From contig JAJDUI010000002.1 in the NCBI GenBank assembly GCA_022826745.1, positions 1-64,000 of the forward strand: a stretch of 64,000 nt of DNA. Direction: 5' to 3'. Position 1 is the first letter of the stretch. Every line of letters starts with the position of its first letter. Made by a program: the position numbers and the translations under genes. Below, piece by piece: positions 1-7,942 of the stretch. The stretch comes from Thermoanaerobaculia bacterium. Lineage in GTDB: Bacteria > Acidobacteriota > Thermoanaerobaculia > Multivoradales > Multivoraceae. The notes below the pieces were generated by a model. That model was given only the letters and a program-made list of their open reading frames with translations, had not been told where the DNA came from and did no database searches.

Positions 1-119
1 CGGGAATCCGGTCGCCAGCGCCGCAGCGCCTGAACTACGCCCGTGAACACCTCACACATCGACAGCGCCGGGACGACTGTCGGCGTCCGCCGCCCGCCCC
101 GCCGCGGGCGGATCCTTGG

Positions 120-151
120 GCGGCAGACTCCGCTGACGCTCCGTCTGCCGC
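120..151. repeat. Inverted repeat in the gene-free left edge
   Basis: Nine-base perfect arms (120-128 and 143-151) flank a 14-base spacer. The region from 1 to about 240 has no coding frame I can support. The hairpin may end a transcript from a gene outside the window, but it has no clear U-tract, so its function is unknown. Confidence 0.35.
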
Positions 152-240
152 TCCAGAACTACCCCCTGACCGACTTCCTCGACTCCCGTCCACGACCGCC
201 CCGTTCACGCTCATTTCAGGATTGGACTACGCTGGGCGGC

Positions 241-269
241 TTGACGTGTCTGTCGAGCCAGGCTATTTT
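241..269 (+). promoter_or_regulatory. Sigma70-type promoter of the vapBC pair
   Basis: TTGACG at 241-246 (5 of 6 matches to the -35 consensus) is separated by exactly 17 bases from TATTTT at 264-269 (4 of 6). The antitoxin start codon is 24 bases beyond the -10. It is one of the clearest vegetative promoters in the window. Confidence 0.55.
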
Positions 270-285
270 CCGGAAACGTTACCGG
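270..285. promoter_or_regulatory. Near-palindromic operator over the vapBC start site
   Basis: CCGGAAACGTTACCGG is a 16-base palindrome broken at one symmetric pair. It lies directly after the -10 element, where the transcript should start. Antitoxins of this class usually repress their own operon, so an autoregulatory operator is the natural reading. This rests on position and symmetry only. Confidence 0.4.
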
Positions 286-293
286 AGAATCGC

Positions 294-614
294 ATGGCGG
301 AACCTGCGAAGAAAGACACGTCGAGCGAGCGGGTGAGGCGCCACCGGCGGAAAGCGATCGCGGAAGGATCGAGAAGGGTCGAAGTGACGGTGCCGGACGA
401 GGACGCGGCGCTCGTCCGCGAAGTGGCGCGCACGCTCAGGAGCGGCGGCCGGACCGCAGAGGCGTTGCGCAGCCGGATTGCCGCCGCGATCGTGCCACCC
501 CAGGCGCAAACCGGAAGAGAACTGGTGGCTTTCCTCCGTTCGTCGCCGCTGGGTTGCTTCGAGTTGGACATTGAACGGGATCGCTCCACCGGACGCGTGA
601 TCGACCTGGAGTGA
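294..614 (+). CDS. VapB-like antitoxin
   Basis: A 106-residue, strongly basic N-terminal protein (SERVRRHRRK) followed by a predicted strand-helix segment (RRVEVTVPDED) and a C-terminal tail of the kind that binds a PIN toxin. I chose the ATG at 294 because GGAG lies 6 bases upstream and the promoter at 241-269 points to it; the frame itself is open from 222. Its stop overlaps the toxin start as GTGA, so the two are translationally coupled. The role as antitoxin rests mainly on this coupling to a PIN-domain gene. The DNA-binding fold is not certain: it could be a ribbon-helix-helix or a MazE-like antitoxin. Confidence 0.7.
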   Translation: MAEPAKKDTSSERVRRHRRKAIAEGSRRVEVTVPDEDAALVREVARTLRSGGRTAEALRSRIAAAIVPPQAQTGRELVAFLRSSPLGCFELDIERDRSTGRVIDLE

Positions 615-1033
615 CCTACCTCCTCGACACCAACGTCGTCAGCGAGGGCATGAAGGCTCGCCCCGAACCGCGGGTGGTGGTCTGGTTCCTTGAGCATCGG
701 GCGGCGGATGTCTACTTTTCCACGCTCACGTTGGGTGAACTGGTGCGCGGTGCCCGCAAGCACCCGGATGAGGGCAGGAGGCGCGTTCTCGAGACCTGGA
801 TTCGCGACGACCTCGCCAGGCAGTTCAAGGGTCGCATCCTGCCCTTCGACAAAGAGGCGGCGGTGATCTGGGGCGACCTGCTGGCGGCCGGAGATCAGGC
901 GGGACTGCGGCTTCCGGCCGTCGACGCGCAGATTGCGGCGGTCGCTCGTCGGCACGGGATGACCGTCGTGACGCGGAACGTCCGCGACTTCTCGCTCATG
1001 GAGGTGCCGCTCCTCAATCCCTGGTCTGACTAG
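611..1033 (+). CDS. VapC/FitB-like PIN-domain toxin ribonuclease
   Basis: A 140-residue PIN domain covering the whole protein. The acidic metal-binding residues are visible: D6 in LLDTN, E43 in LGELVRG, D105 in PAVDAQ and D126 in TRNVRDF. Family members are Mg2+-dependent endoribonucleases that cut tRNA or rRNA and stop translation when the antitoxin is lost. The start is a GTG that overlaps the antitoxin stop by 4 bases (GTGA), typical of vapBC operons. All catalytic positions are intact, so the toxin should be active. The next gene begins 54 bases downstream and is functionally unrelated. Confidence 0.88.
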   Translation: MTYLLDTNVVSEGMKARPEPRVVVWFLEHRAADVYFSTLTLGELVRGARKHPDEGRRRVLETWIRDDLARQFKGRILPFDKEAAVIWGDLLAAGDQAGLRLPAVDAQIAAVARRHGMTVVTRNVRDFSLMEVPLLNPWSD

Positions 1034-1087
1034 GAGGCTCGGCGCAGCCTGTCCGCGGGCGCCAGCCACTTGCGGTAGGTTCCCTCC

Positions 1088-2671
1088 ATGCGATCCGGAG
1101 CGGCAGCGGCGGCGCTGGGCGCGGCCTGTCTGCTGCCACTGCCGCTCACAGCCGCGGATGAAGGCGCGGCGGGCGACGACGCGCACGTCGTGGTGGCCTT
1201 CGCCGCCGAGCCGACGCAGATCGACCCCACACGCACCTCGGCCGGCGTCGACCAGTACTTCATGGCGCTGTTCTACGAGCAGTTGCTCGCGGCGGGGCCG
1301 GACCTCAGGCAGCGGAACTGGCTGGCCGAGTCGTGGCGGCTGTTCGAGCGCGACGGGGTGTGGCTGATCGGCGTGGAGTTGCGCCGCGGCGTCCGGTTCC
1401 ACAACGGCGACGAACTGACGGCGCACGACCTTCGCTACTGCTATCTCCGCCAGCGGGATCCGGGCCTGTCGCGCCAGGCCGGGCGCTGGCGGCACGTCGC
1501 CGACGTCCGGGTGCTGGGCGACTACCAACTGGAGATCGTTTTCAAGGGGTTGCCGGACTCGGCGCTGCTGCCGCTCAACCTCGACCTCTGGGCCATCCCG
1601 CGCCGCTACTACGAGGAGGTCGGGAACGAAGGCGTCCAGGCGCATCCGATCGGCACGGGGCCCTGGAAGTTCGTGTCGCGCAGTGTGCGCGAGGAGATCG
1701 TGGTGGAGCGGTTCGACGACTACTGGGACCCCGATGCGTTGCCGGGCATCCGCCGGCTGACGATCAAGATCATCCCCGAGGACACGACCCGGGTCGCAGC
1801 GTTCAAGACCGGCGCGGTCGACTGGATCGACGCGGTGCCTCCCGCCCAGGTCGCCGACTTCGAGCGCACTCCGGGCGTCAGGGTCGCGTCGCTGCCGACG
1901 AGCAACAACCTGTTCCTCGCGTTGAACGCGCTCGATCCGCGAAGCCCGCTGGGAGACGTCCGGGTGCGACGGGCGGTGGCGCACGCGATCGACTTCGACG
2001 CGATCATCCGGTACATCCTCCACGGCCAGGGCATCCGGACGGTCCAGGTGACGCCGGGGGCGCCCGGGCACGACCCCGCGCTGAAGCCGTACGTCTTCGA
2101 TCCGCGCCGCTCACGCGAACTGCTGCGGCAGGCCGGCTTCGCCCGCGGCATCAACGTGAACTGCTACAACCTGACGACGCCGCGCGAGCCGTACCTCAAG
2201 GAAGTGGGCGAGGCGATGTTCGCCTACCTGACCGCGGCCGGAATCCGCTGCCGGATCGTCCAGCTCGAGTACGGCGCCTGGATCAACCTCGGCCGGCGGG
2301 ACGCCCGCCCCGAGATGGACGGGATCGCGAGCTGGATGTGGGGCCACGGCGCTCTCGGCGATCCGACCGACCCCTGGGGCGGCCACCTCCATTCCTATGG
2401 CGACGGTTGGGGCTGGTACTCGTACCACGACGACGCGGAACTGGACGGGATGGTCGAGACGCTCCGTGTGACGGTCGACCCGGAGGCGAAGGAGGCGCTG
2501 ATTCGGGAGCTCGCCCGGCTCAAGCACGAGCGGGTGGCCGGCGGCGTGCCGACCTACCGGCCACTCGTGACCCTGGCTTGGCGCGACACGCTGCGCTTCG
2601 TGCCCTGGCCTCAGGCCAACTGGCGCATGATGCGGGACATCGGCCTGGCGGCCGACTCGCCGTCTCGCTGA
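1088..2671 (+). CDS. ABC transporter substrate-binding protein, family 5 (peptide/dipeptide type)
   Basis: A 527-residue exported solute-binding protein. The first 22 residues form a Sec signal peptide (small-residue h-region ending LTAA); there is no lipobox cysteine, so it should be periplasmic. The family 5 signature (LRRGVRFHNGDELTAHDL, GTGPWKF) and length match OppA/DppA proteins, which bind peptides, nickel or other small ligands. Two permease genes follow directly at 2685 and 3595, making an import operon. The ligand cannot be read from sequence. No ATPase gene is found next to it. Confidence 0.9.
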   Translation: MRSGAAAAALGAACLLPLPLTAADEGAAGDDAHVVVAFAAEPTQIDPTRTSAGVDQYFMALFYEQLLAAGPDLRQRNWLAESWRLFERDGVWLIGVELRRGVRFHNGDELTAHDLRYCYLRQRDPGLSRQAGRWRHVADVRVLGDYQLEIVFKGLPDSALLPLNLDLWAIPRRYYEEVGNEGVQAHPIGTGPWKFVSRSVREEIVVERFDDYWDPDALPGIRRLTIKIIPEDTTRVAAFKTGAVDWIDAVPPAQVADFERTPGVRVASLPTSNNLFLALNALDPRSPLGDVRVRRAVAHAIDFDAIIRYILHGQGIRTVQVTPGAPGHDPALKPYVFDPRRSRELLRQAGFARGINVNCYNLTTPREPYLKEVGEAMFAYLTAAGIRCRIVQLEYGAWINLGRRDARPEMDGIASWMWGHGALGDPTDPWGGHLHSYGDGWGWYSYHDDAELDGMVETLRVTVDPEAKEALIRELARLKHERVAGGVPTYRPLVTLAWRDTLRFVPWPQANWRMMRDIGLAADSPSR

Positions 2672-2684
2672 GCGCGGCGGAGCG

Positions 2685-3602
2685 ATGCGCGCCTACCTGA
2701 TCCGCCGTCTCTGGCAGGGCGCGGTGGCGGTGCTCGGCGCGCTGCTGATCGTCTTCGTGGCGCAGCGCCTGGCCGGCGACCCGGTCGCCCTGCTGCTGCC
2801 GATGGACGCTTCGGAGGAGGACTTCGCGGCGATGCGCGAGGCCCTGGGGCTCGACCGGCCGCTGCCGGTCCAGTTCGTCGTCTTCCTGCGCGACGCGTTC
2901 ACCGGCGACTTCGGCGAGTCCTATCAGTGGCAGGCGCCGGCGATGCCGCTGCTGCTGGAGCGGTTGCCGGCAACGCTCGAGCTGGCGTTGGCCGGGCTCG
3001 TCTTCGCGCTTCTCCTGGCCGTGCCCTTGGGTGTGTTGTCGGCGGTCTACCGAGGCCGCTGGGTCGACCGTCTGGCAAAGGTGCTGGCTCTGCTCGGCCA
3101 GGCGATGCCGGGCTTCTGGGTCGGCCTGCTGCTCATCCTGTACCTGGCGGTCCGGCTTCAGTGGCTGCCGGCCTTCGGCCGCGAGGGTCCGCTTCACCTC
3201 GTCCTGCCGGCGATCGCCCTCGGCTGGTACCCGGTCGCGGCAATGACGCGCACCCTGCGCTCGTCGATGCTCGACATTCTGGACAGCGACTACATCCGCA
3301 CCGGCCGGGTGATGGGTCTGCCGGAACGCACGGTCGTGTGGCGCTACGCGCTCCGCAACGCCGCCGTGCCGCTGGCGACGATGATCGGCGTCTACTTCGC
3401 GAACATGCTCGGCGGCGCCTTCGTCATCGAGGTCGTGTTCGCCTGGCCGGGCGTGGGACGCGCGGTGGTCGACGCCGTCTTCGCCCGCGACTTCCCGGTC
3501 GTGCAGGCCGGAGTCGTGCTGTCGGCGGTCATCTTCGTCGTCGTGAACCTCCTGGTCGATCTGAGCTACGGGCTGATCGATCCGAGGATCCGTCATGGCT
3601 GA
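2685..3602 (+). CDS. ABC transporter permease, DppB/OppB type
   Basis: A 305-residue inner-membrane permease of the BPD_transp_1 family. It opens with a membrane segment (residues about 9-27) and has five further hydrophobic segments. The cytoplasmic EAA-type loop that contacts the ATPase is recognisable around SDYIRTGRVMGLPERTVVWRYALRNA. It starts 13 bases after the binding-protein stop and overlaps the next permease by 8 bases, so all three are co-transcribed. The length is normal for a DppB subunit. Confidence 0.92.
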   Translation: MRAYLIRRLWQGAVAVLGALLIVFVAQRLAGDPVALLLPMDASEEDFAAMREALGLDRPLPVQFVVFLRDAFTGDFGESYQWQAPAMPLLLERLPATLELALAGLVFALLLAVPLGVLSAVYRGRWVDRLAKVLALLGQAMPGFWVGLLLILYLAVRLQWLPAFGREGPLHLVLPAIALGWYPVAAMTRTLRSSMLDILDSDYIRTGRVMGLPERTVVWRYALRNAAVPLATMIGVYFANMLGGAFVIEVVFAWPGVGRAVVDAVFARDFPVVQAGVVLSAVIFVVVNLLVDLSYGLIDPRIRHG

Positions 3603-4446
3603 GCGACATACCTCCGTCAACGAGCGGCGGCCTCCCGTCGTCTCCTGCGTGGTCCTCGGCCTGGTCCTGCTGTGCGCCGTGGCGGGACCGTGGTTCGCGC
3701 CTCACGAGGCCTCCGAGATCGCGCTCGCCGAGTCGATGACGCCGCCGTTCTGGCGGACCGGCGGCAGCCTCGACCACCCGCTCGGAACGGACATGCTGGG
3801 GCGCGACATCCTGAGCCGGATCATCGCCGGCGCCCGCGTCTCGGTGACGGTGGCGATCTACGCCATCGCCCTCTCCGGCGGCATCGGCGCCGCGCTGGGG
3901 ATCTCGGCGGGCTACTTCGGCGGGATCGTCGACGCCGTCATCTCGCGGCTGATCGACATCCAGATGTCGATCCCGGCGATTCCGCTTGCCATGCTTTTCG
4001 CGGCGGTGTTGCCGCCCGGCGAGGGCATGGTGATCACGATCATCGTCCTGACCTACTGGACCTGGTATGCGCGGATCGTCCGCGGCGAGGTGCTCAGCCT
4101 GCGCGAGCGGGACTTCATCACCGTGGCCAGGGTGTCGGGTGTCTCGAGTCCGATGATCCTGATCCGCCACCTGACCCCGAACGTCCTGAACACGCTGCTC
4201 GTGCTGGCGACGCTCCAGTTCGGCAGCGTGATCGTCTTCGAGGCGGGCTTGAGCTTCCTGGGGCTCGGCATTCAGCCGCCCCAGGTGTCATGGGGCGGAA
4301 TGCTCGCCGACGGCCGGAACTTCATCGAGGTCGCCTGGTGGCTGATCACGATGCCGGGGATCGCGATCATGGCTTCGTGTCTGGCGTCCAACCTGCTCGG
4401 CGACTGGCTGCGCGACACGTTCGATCCGAAGAGGCGGATCACGTAG
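3595..4446 (+). CDS. ABC transporter permease, DppC/OppC type
   Basis: A 283-residue partner permease. The N-terminal region carries the OppC_N-like segment with one membrane helix. This is followed by the LGTDMLGRDILSRIIAGARVS motif typical of DppC and by the BPD_transp_1 domain with its EAA loop (RDFITVARVSGVSSPMILIRHLTPN). It overlaps dppB by 8 bases. In most bacteria the next genes would be the two ATPases dppD and dppF. Here the next gene is rsgA, so this importer must borrow ATPases encoded elsewhere. Confidence 0.92.
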   Translation: MAERHTSVNERRPPVVSCVVLGLVLLCAVAGPWFAPHEASEIALAESMTPPFWRTGGSLDHPLGTDMLGRDILSRIIAGARVSVTVAIYAIALSGGIGAALGISAGYFGGIVDAVISRLIDIQMSIPAIPLAMLFAAVLPPGEGMVITIIVLTYWTWYARIVRGEVLSLRERDFITVARVSGVSSPMILIRHLTPNVLNTLLVLATLQFGSVIVFEAGLSFLGLGIQPPQVSWGGMLADGRNFIEVAWWLITMPGIAIMASCLASNLLGDWLRDTFDPKRRIT

Positions 4447-4504
4447 TGGCGTGCCCTGGGACCGCGGGCATCGTGCTCGCATCTGGTGGCCAGGAAGGTC
4501 TTTC

Positions 4505-5596
4505 ATGACCGGGACCGCATTGGAGGCGTGGGGCTGGGCGGCCGATTTCGCCGCCTCCTACCGGCGCTTCCAGGAGTCGGCGCCCGGCCCGGACGCGTAC
4601 CTGCCGGCGCGCGTCGTATCGATCTCGCGCGGCGTCTACCACCTGGCTGTCGGGGAACACGAGATCGACGCGCGGCTTCTGAAGCGTGTCAGGCGTGCGC
4701 CGTCGGGTAGTCCGGCGGTTGGCGATTGGGTGGTTGTCGAAGCCGAGCAGGTCCCCGGGGTCGACCCTTGGATCGTTCATGTCCTCGATCGGCGTAGCCG
4801 GCTCTCCCGCAAGGCCGCCGGCGCGCGCACCGAGGAACAGGTCGTGGCCGCCAATCTGGACGCGGTGTTCCTCGTCATGGGCCTCGACGGGGACTTCAAC
4901 CTGCGACGGTTGGAGCGTTTTGTCGCCATGGCCGCGGAGAGCGGCGCCGAGCCGGTCGTCGTGTTGACCAAGGTGGACATCTGCGCCGATCCGCAGGAGA
5001 AGCTGAAGGGCGCTCGGGAATCGGCGCCGGGAACGACGGTCGTGGCGATCAACGCCCTGGCGAACGAGAACCTCGAACCGCTGGCGCCGCATCTGGCGCC
5101 GGGCAGCACGGTGGCGATGGTGGGATCCTCAGGCGCCGGCAAGTCGACGTTGCTCAACGCCCTCAGCGGCGAGGAAGTGATGCGCACCGCCGAAGTGCGC
5201 GAGGGCGACGATCGTGGCCGCCACACGACGACCCACCGGCGGCTGGTCCAGTTGCCGGGCGGCGGACTCCTGATCGACAACCCGGGTATCCGCGAGCTGC
5301 AGCTCTGGACCGACGACGACAGCTCTCTCGAAGAGGCCTTCGACGACATCGAAGACCTGGCGCGCGAGTGCCGCTTCCGCGACTGTGGCCACGGAAGCGA
5401 ACCGGGCTGCGCGGTCCGGGCCGCGATCCGGGATGGAACGCTCGACCCCGCCCGTCTGCGTAACTACAACGACCTTCGTGAAGAGCAGCACCGCCTGGCG
5501 CAGCGCCGCGACGAAGCGTCCCGCCGGGCCGCGGAACGCCGGCTGGGCGCGTACTACAAGTCGGTCCAGCGGGCGAAGAAGAACCGGCGGACGTAG
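4505..5596 (+). CDS. rsgA: Ribosome small subunit-dependent GTPase A
   Basis: A 363-residue circularly permuted GTPase that helps mature the 30S subunit. An OB-fold domain (about residues 35-95) precedes the G domain. The G4 motif TKVD (about 155) comes before the P-loop GSSGAGKST (about 206-214) and the DNPGIRE G3 motif, which is the permuted order that defines the family. A C-terminal zinc knuckle (CRFRDCGHGSEPGC) closes the protein. I chose the ATG at 4505 because GGAAGG lies just upstream; the frame is open from 4451. It follows the ABC operon by 58 bases but is not related to it in function. Confidence 0.93.
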   Translation: MTGTALEAWGWAADFAASYRRFQESAPGPDAYLPARVVSISRGVYHLAVGEHEIDARLLKRVRRAPSGSPAVGDWVVVEAEQVPGVDPWIVHVLDRRSRLSRKAAGARTEEQVVAANLDAVFLVMGLDGDFNLRRLERFVAMAAESGAEPVVVLTKVDICADPQEKLKGARESAPGTTVVAINALANENLEPLAPHLAPGSTVAMVGSSGAGKSTLLNALSGEEVMRTAEVREGDDRGRHTTTHRRLVQLPGGGLLIDNPGIRELQLWTDDDSSLEEAFDDIEDLARECRFRDCGHGSEPGCAVRAAIRDGTLDPARLRNYNDLREEQHRLAQRRDEASRRAAERRLGAYYKSVQRAKKNRRT

Positions 5597-5666
5597 GCCG
5601 CGCCAGTCGGTGTGCGGGAGGTTCGGGTCCCCGGCTGTTCAGGCTGACCTTCGCCGCCTGCCCCGG

Positions 5667-6404
5667 TCACCAGGACGCAAAGCGCCGGCGGACGAAGGGG
5701 GCGGTGAGGGCGGACAGCGATTCCCGCTGCACTCCGGCGGCGTCGAAGTTGCCCGGGGAGAGCCATCGTTCGTAGCGGGCGTTGAGCTGTTCCCAGTCCC
5801 GGTCGACGATCGCGAACCAGGCTGTGTCGCGGTTCCGCTCCCGGAAGATCGTGGCTTGCCGGAACACGCCTTCGAAGGTGAACCCGAGGCGTTCGGCTGC
5901 GGCAATGGAGGGCGCGTTCAGAGCGTCACACTTCCATTCGTAACGCCGGTAGCCGAGCTCGAAGGCGTTTCGCATCATCAGGACCATCGCCTCGGTGGCT
6001 GCCGTCGTTCGCTGCAGACAGGGCGGGTAGCAGATGTTCCCGACTTCGATCGAGCCCACGGCGGCCGCGATCCGCAGATACGACGCAACGCCGGCCGCTC
6101 GCCCGTCCGCTTCGTCCACGATGGCGAAGAAGAACGGGTCTTTGCTTGCCGCCGCGGCTTCGGCCCAAGACCGGAGTTCGGCGGGTGAGCCGAAGGGGCC
6201 GTAGTTGAGGTAGGTCCAGATGCGGCCTTGCGTGTCGGCCGCGGTGGCTTCGTACAGGTCTCCGGTGTGGCGACTGGGATCGAGGGGCTCAACGCGACAG
6301 TGGCGTCCAACCAGCGAACCGCGGGAGGGAGGCGGCGGGGCGGTCCAGCCGTCGAGCGCGCGCCCGACAGGCTGGCCGAGAGAGTTCAGGGTCGACTGGC
6401 TCAT
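5667..6404 (-). CDS. GNAT N-acetyltransferase, RimJ/RimL type
   Basis: A 245-residue acetyltransferase of the Acetyltransf_3 group. The acetyl-CoA fold is seen in the order FFFAIVDEADGRAAGVASYLRI, IEVGNICYPPCLQRTTAATEAMVLMM and NAPSIAAAERLGFTFEGVFRQ, the last matching the conserved C-terminal half of RimJ/RimL-like enzymes. Homologues acetylate protein N-termini, amino acids or small molecules; the substrate here is unknown. It lies 45 bases downstream of the symporter gene on the same strand and may be the third gene of a Rieske-symporter-acetyltransferase transcript. Confidence 0.85.
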   Translation of the reverse strand: MSQSTLNSLGQPVGRALDGWTAPPPPSRGSLVGRHCRVEPLDPSRHTGDLYEATAADTQGRIWTYLNYGPFGSPAELRSWAEAAAASKDPFFFAIVDEADGRAAGVASYLRIAAAVGSIEVGNICYPPCLQRTTAATEAMVLMMRNAFELGYRRYEWKCDALNAPSIAAAERLGFTFEGVFRQATIFRERNRDTAWFAIVDRDWEQLNARYERWLSPGNFDAAGVQRESLSALTAPFVRRRFASW

Positions 6405-6449
6405 CGGAGGATCGGGTCGGCGCGGGGTGACGGAAGGCGCTCGGCGCTC

Positions 6450-7883
6450 TTAACCGAACAGCCCCTTCGCCGCCTTCGCCTCCGGCGCCAGCAACGCCGC
6501 GACGCAGTAGGCGGCAAACGAAATCGCCATCGCCGGGAACACCGCGTGCATGCCCTGGATGTCGAGGAGCATCCACAGTCCCAGCGTCCCGCCGCCGGCG
6601 GCGAAGGACCAGAGAGCGGCGGCGCCGTTGCCGCGGCGCCAGGTCAGGCCCAGGGCGAGGGAGGGCAGGAAGCAGGCGGCGTAGAGGGCTCCGGAGAACG
6701 ACGTCAGTTCGACGATGCCGCCGGGCGGGTCGATGGCGAGAATCGCGGTGATCGCCGCGAACAGCACGACGCAGACGCGCGTGTTGCGGACGGCGTGACG
6801 GTCGTCGGCCGGAACCAGGAGGCCGAGCAGGTCGCGCTGGAAGGTCGACGCCATGACGAGGAGGACGCTGTCGAGCGAGGACATGGCGGCGGAAACCAGG
6901 GCGAGGAACAGCAGCGCCTGCACGACAGGCGGGAAGATGGCCGGGTCGCTGAGCATCATCGGGATGACCTGGTCGGTGTCGGCGATGCCCTGACCGACGA
7001 CGAAGTGGGCGTAGAGCCCGAGCGGCGCCAGCAGACTGAAGACGATGAGGAAACTCAGGGTCGACACGACCAGACCGCTCCTGGCGGCGCCCTCGGTTTC
7101 GAGGGCGTAGAAGCGCGAGAGTTGCCGCGGTTCGACGATCAGCTTGACGGTGGAAGCGAAGACGACGCCGATCAGCATGCCGAGCGGTTGCGCCGTATCC
7201 CAGCGGGCGAGCGAGCCGTCGCCGATCTGCGCCAGGTCGGCGAGACGGCCGATGCCGCCGGCGGCCCGCGTGATGAGGAAGAACATCAGCAACGCGGCCA
7301 TCGTCATCAGCATGCCCTGGACGAAGTCGGTCCGCGCCACCGAGTGGAAGCCGCCGATCATCGTGTACAGGCAGACGATCAGGACGACGACGAAGAGCGA
7401 CAGGCCGTAGCTCAGATCGAGGAGTTCGACCAGCAGCGAACCGATGCCCTTGAACACCGCGGTCATGTACAGGAAGCTGGAGAAGATGACGATCACTGCG
7501 GCGGCGAAGCGGGCCGGCCGGCTGTTGAAGCGGAAGCCGATGTAGTCGGGGATCGTCACCGAACCGAGGGTCTCGGTCACGCCGCGCAGGCGCGGCGCCA
7601 GCCACGCCCAGGCGACGAAGGAGAGGACGACCGCGGTCGGGATGATCAGCAGCCAGGCGATGCCGGAGGCGTAGGCCCTGCCGGCGAAGCCGATGAAGCT
7701 GTTCGTGCTGGCGTAGGTGGCGAAGAAGGAGACGCCGAGGATGATGCCGCCGAGCGAGCGGCCGCCGACCAGGAAGTCGGCCAGATCGCGTGTCCGCCGC
7801 TGGCCGATCAGGGCGTGGTGGACCAGAACGCCAGTGTAGAGGGCGAACAGGACGAGGATCAGCGCGTGTTCACGGAGCCACAT
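6450..7883 (-). CDS. Sodium:solute symporter (SSS family)
   Basis: A 477-residue membrane protein with about 13 transmembrane helices. The N-terminal part (DFLVGGRSLGGIILGVSFFATYASTNSFIGFAG) is the typical TM1-TM2 region of the SSS family, which includes PutP, PanF and related carriers. Such proteins use Na+ to import proline, pantothenate, sugars, choline-like compounds or organic acids. It is downstream of the Rieske oxygenase on the same strand (59-base gap), so it probably imports the oxygenase substrate. Substrate specificity cannot be read from the sequence. Confidence 0.9.
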   Translation of the reverse strand: MWLREHALILVLFALYTGVLVHHALIGQRRTRDLADFLVGGRSLGGIILGVSFFATYASTNSFIGFAGRAYASGIAWLLIIPTAVVLSFVAWAWLAPRLRGVTETLGSVTIPDYIGFRFNSRPARFAAAVIVIFSSFLYMTAVFKGIGSLLVELLDLSYGLSLFVVVLIVCLYTMIGGFHSVARTDFVQGMLMTMAALLMFFLITRAAGGIGRLADLAQIGDGSLARWDTAQPLGMLIGVVFASTVKLIVEPRQLSRFYALETEGAARSGLVVSTLSFLIVFSLLAPLGLYAHFVVGQGIADTDQVIPMMLSDPAIFPPVVQALLFLALVSAAMSSLDSVLLVMASTFQRDLLGLLVPADDRHAVRNTRVCVVLFAAITAILAIDPPGGIVELTSFSGALYAACFLPSLALGLTWRRGNGAAALWSFAAGGGTLGLWMLLDIQGMHAVFPAMAISFAAYCVAALLAPEAKAAKGLFG

Positions 7884-7942
7884 GAGCGGTCTTCAGGGTC
7901 GATGCTCGCGCGGCGCGGTGCGCGCCAGCCGGGAGCGCCGGC

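Noticed and set aside
43-336. A 97-codon frame at the left edge
   Set aside because: It is Arg/Pro-rich with no domain, runs through the vapBC promoter and start, and has no ribosome site.
263-2071. A 602-codon open frame on the minus strand
   Set aside because: It lies opposite the vapBC genes and the binding protein, has low-complexity Arg/Asp/Val-rich sequence with no domain, and is a by-product of high GC.
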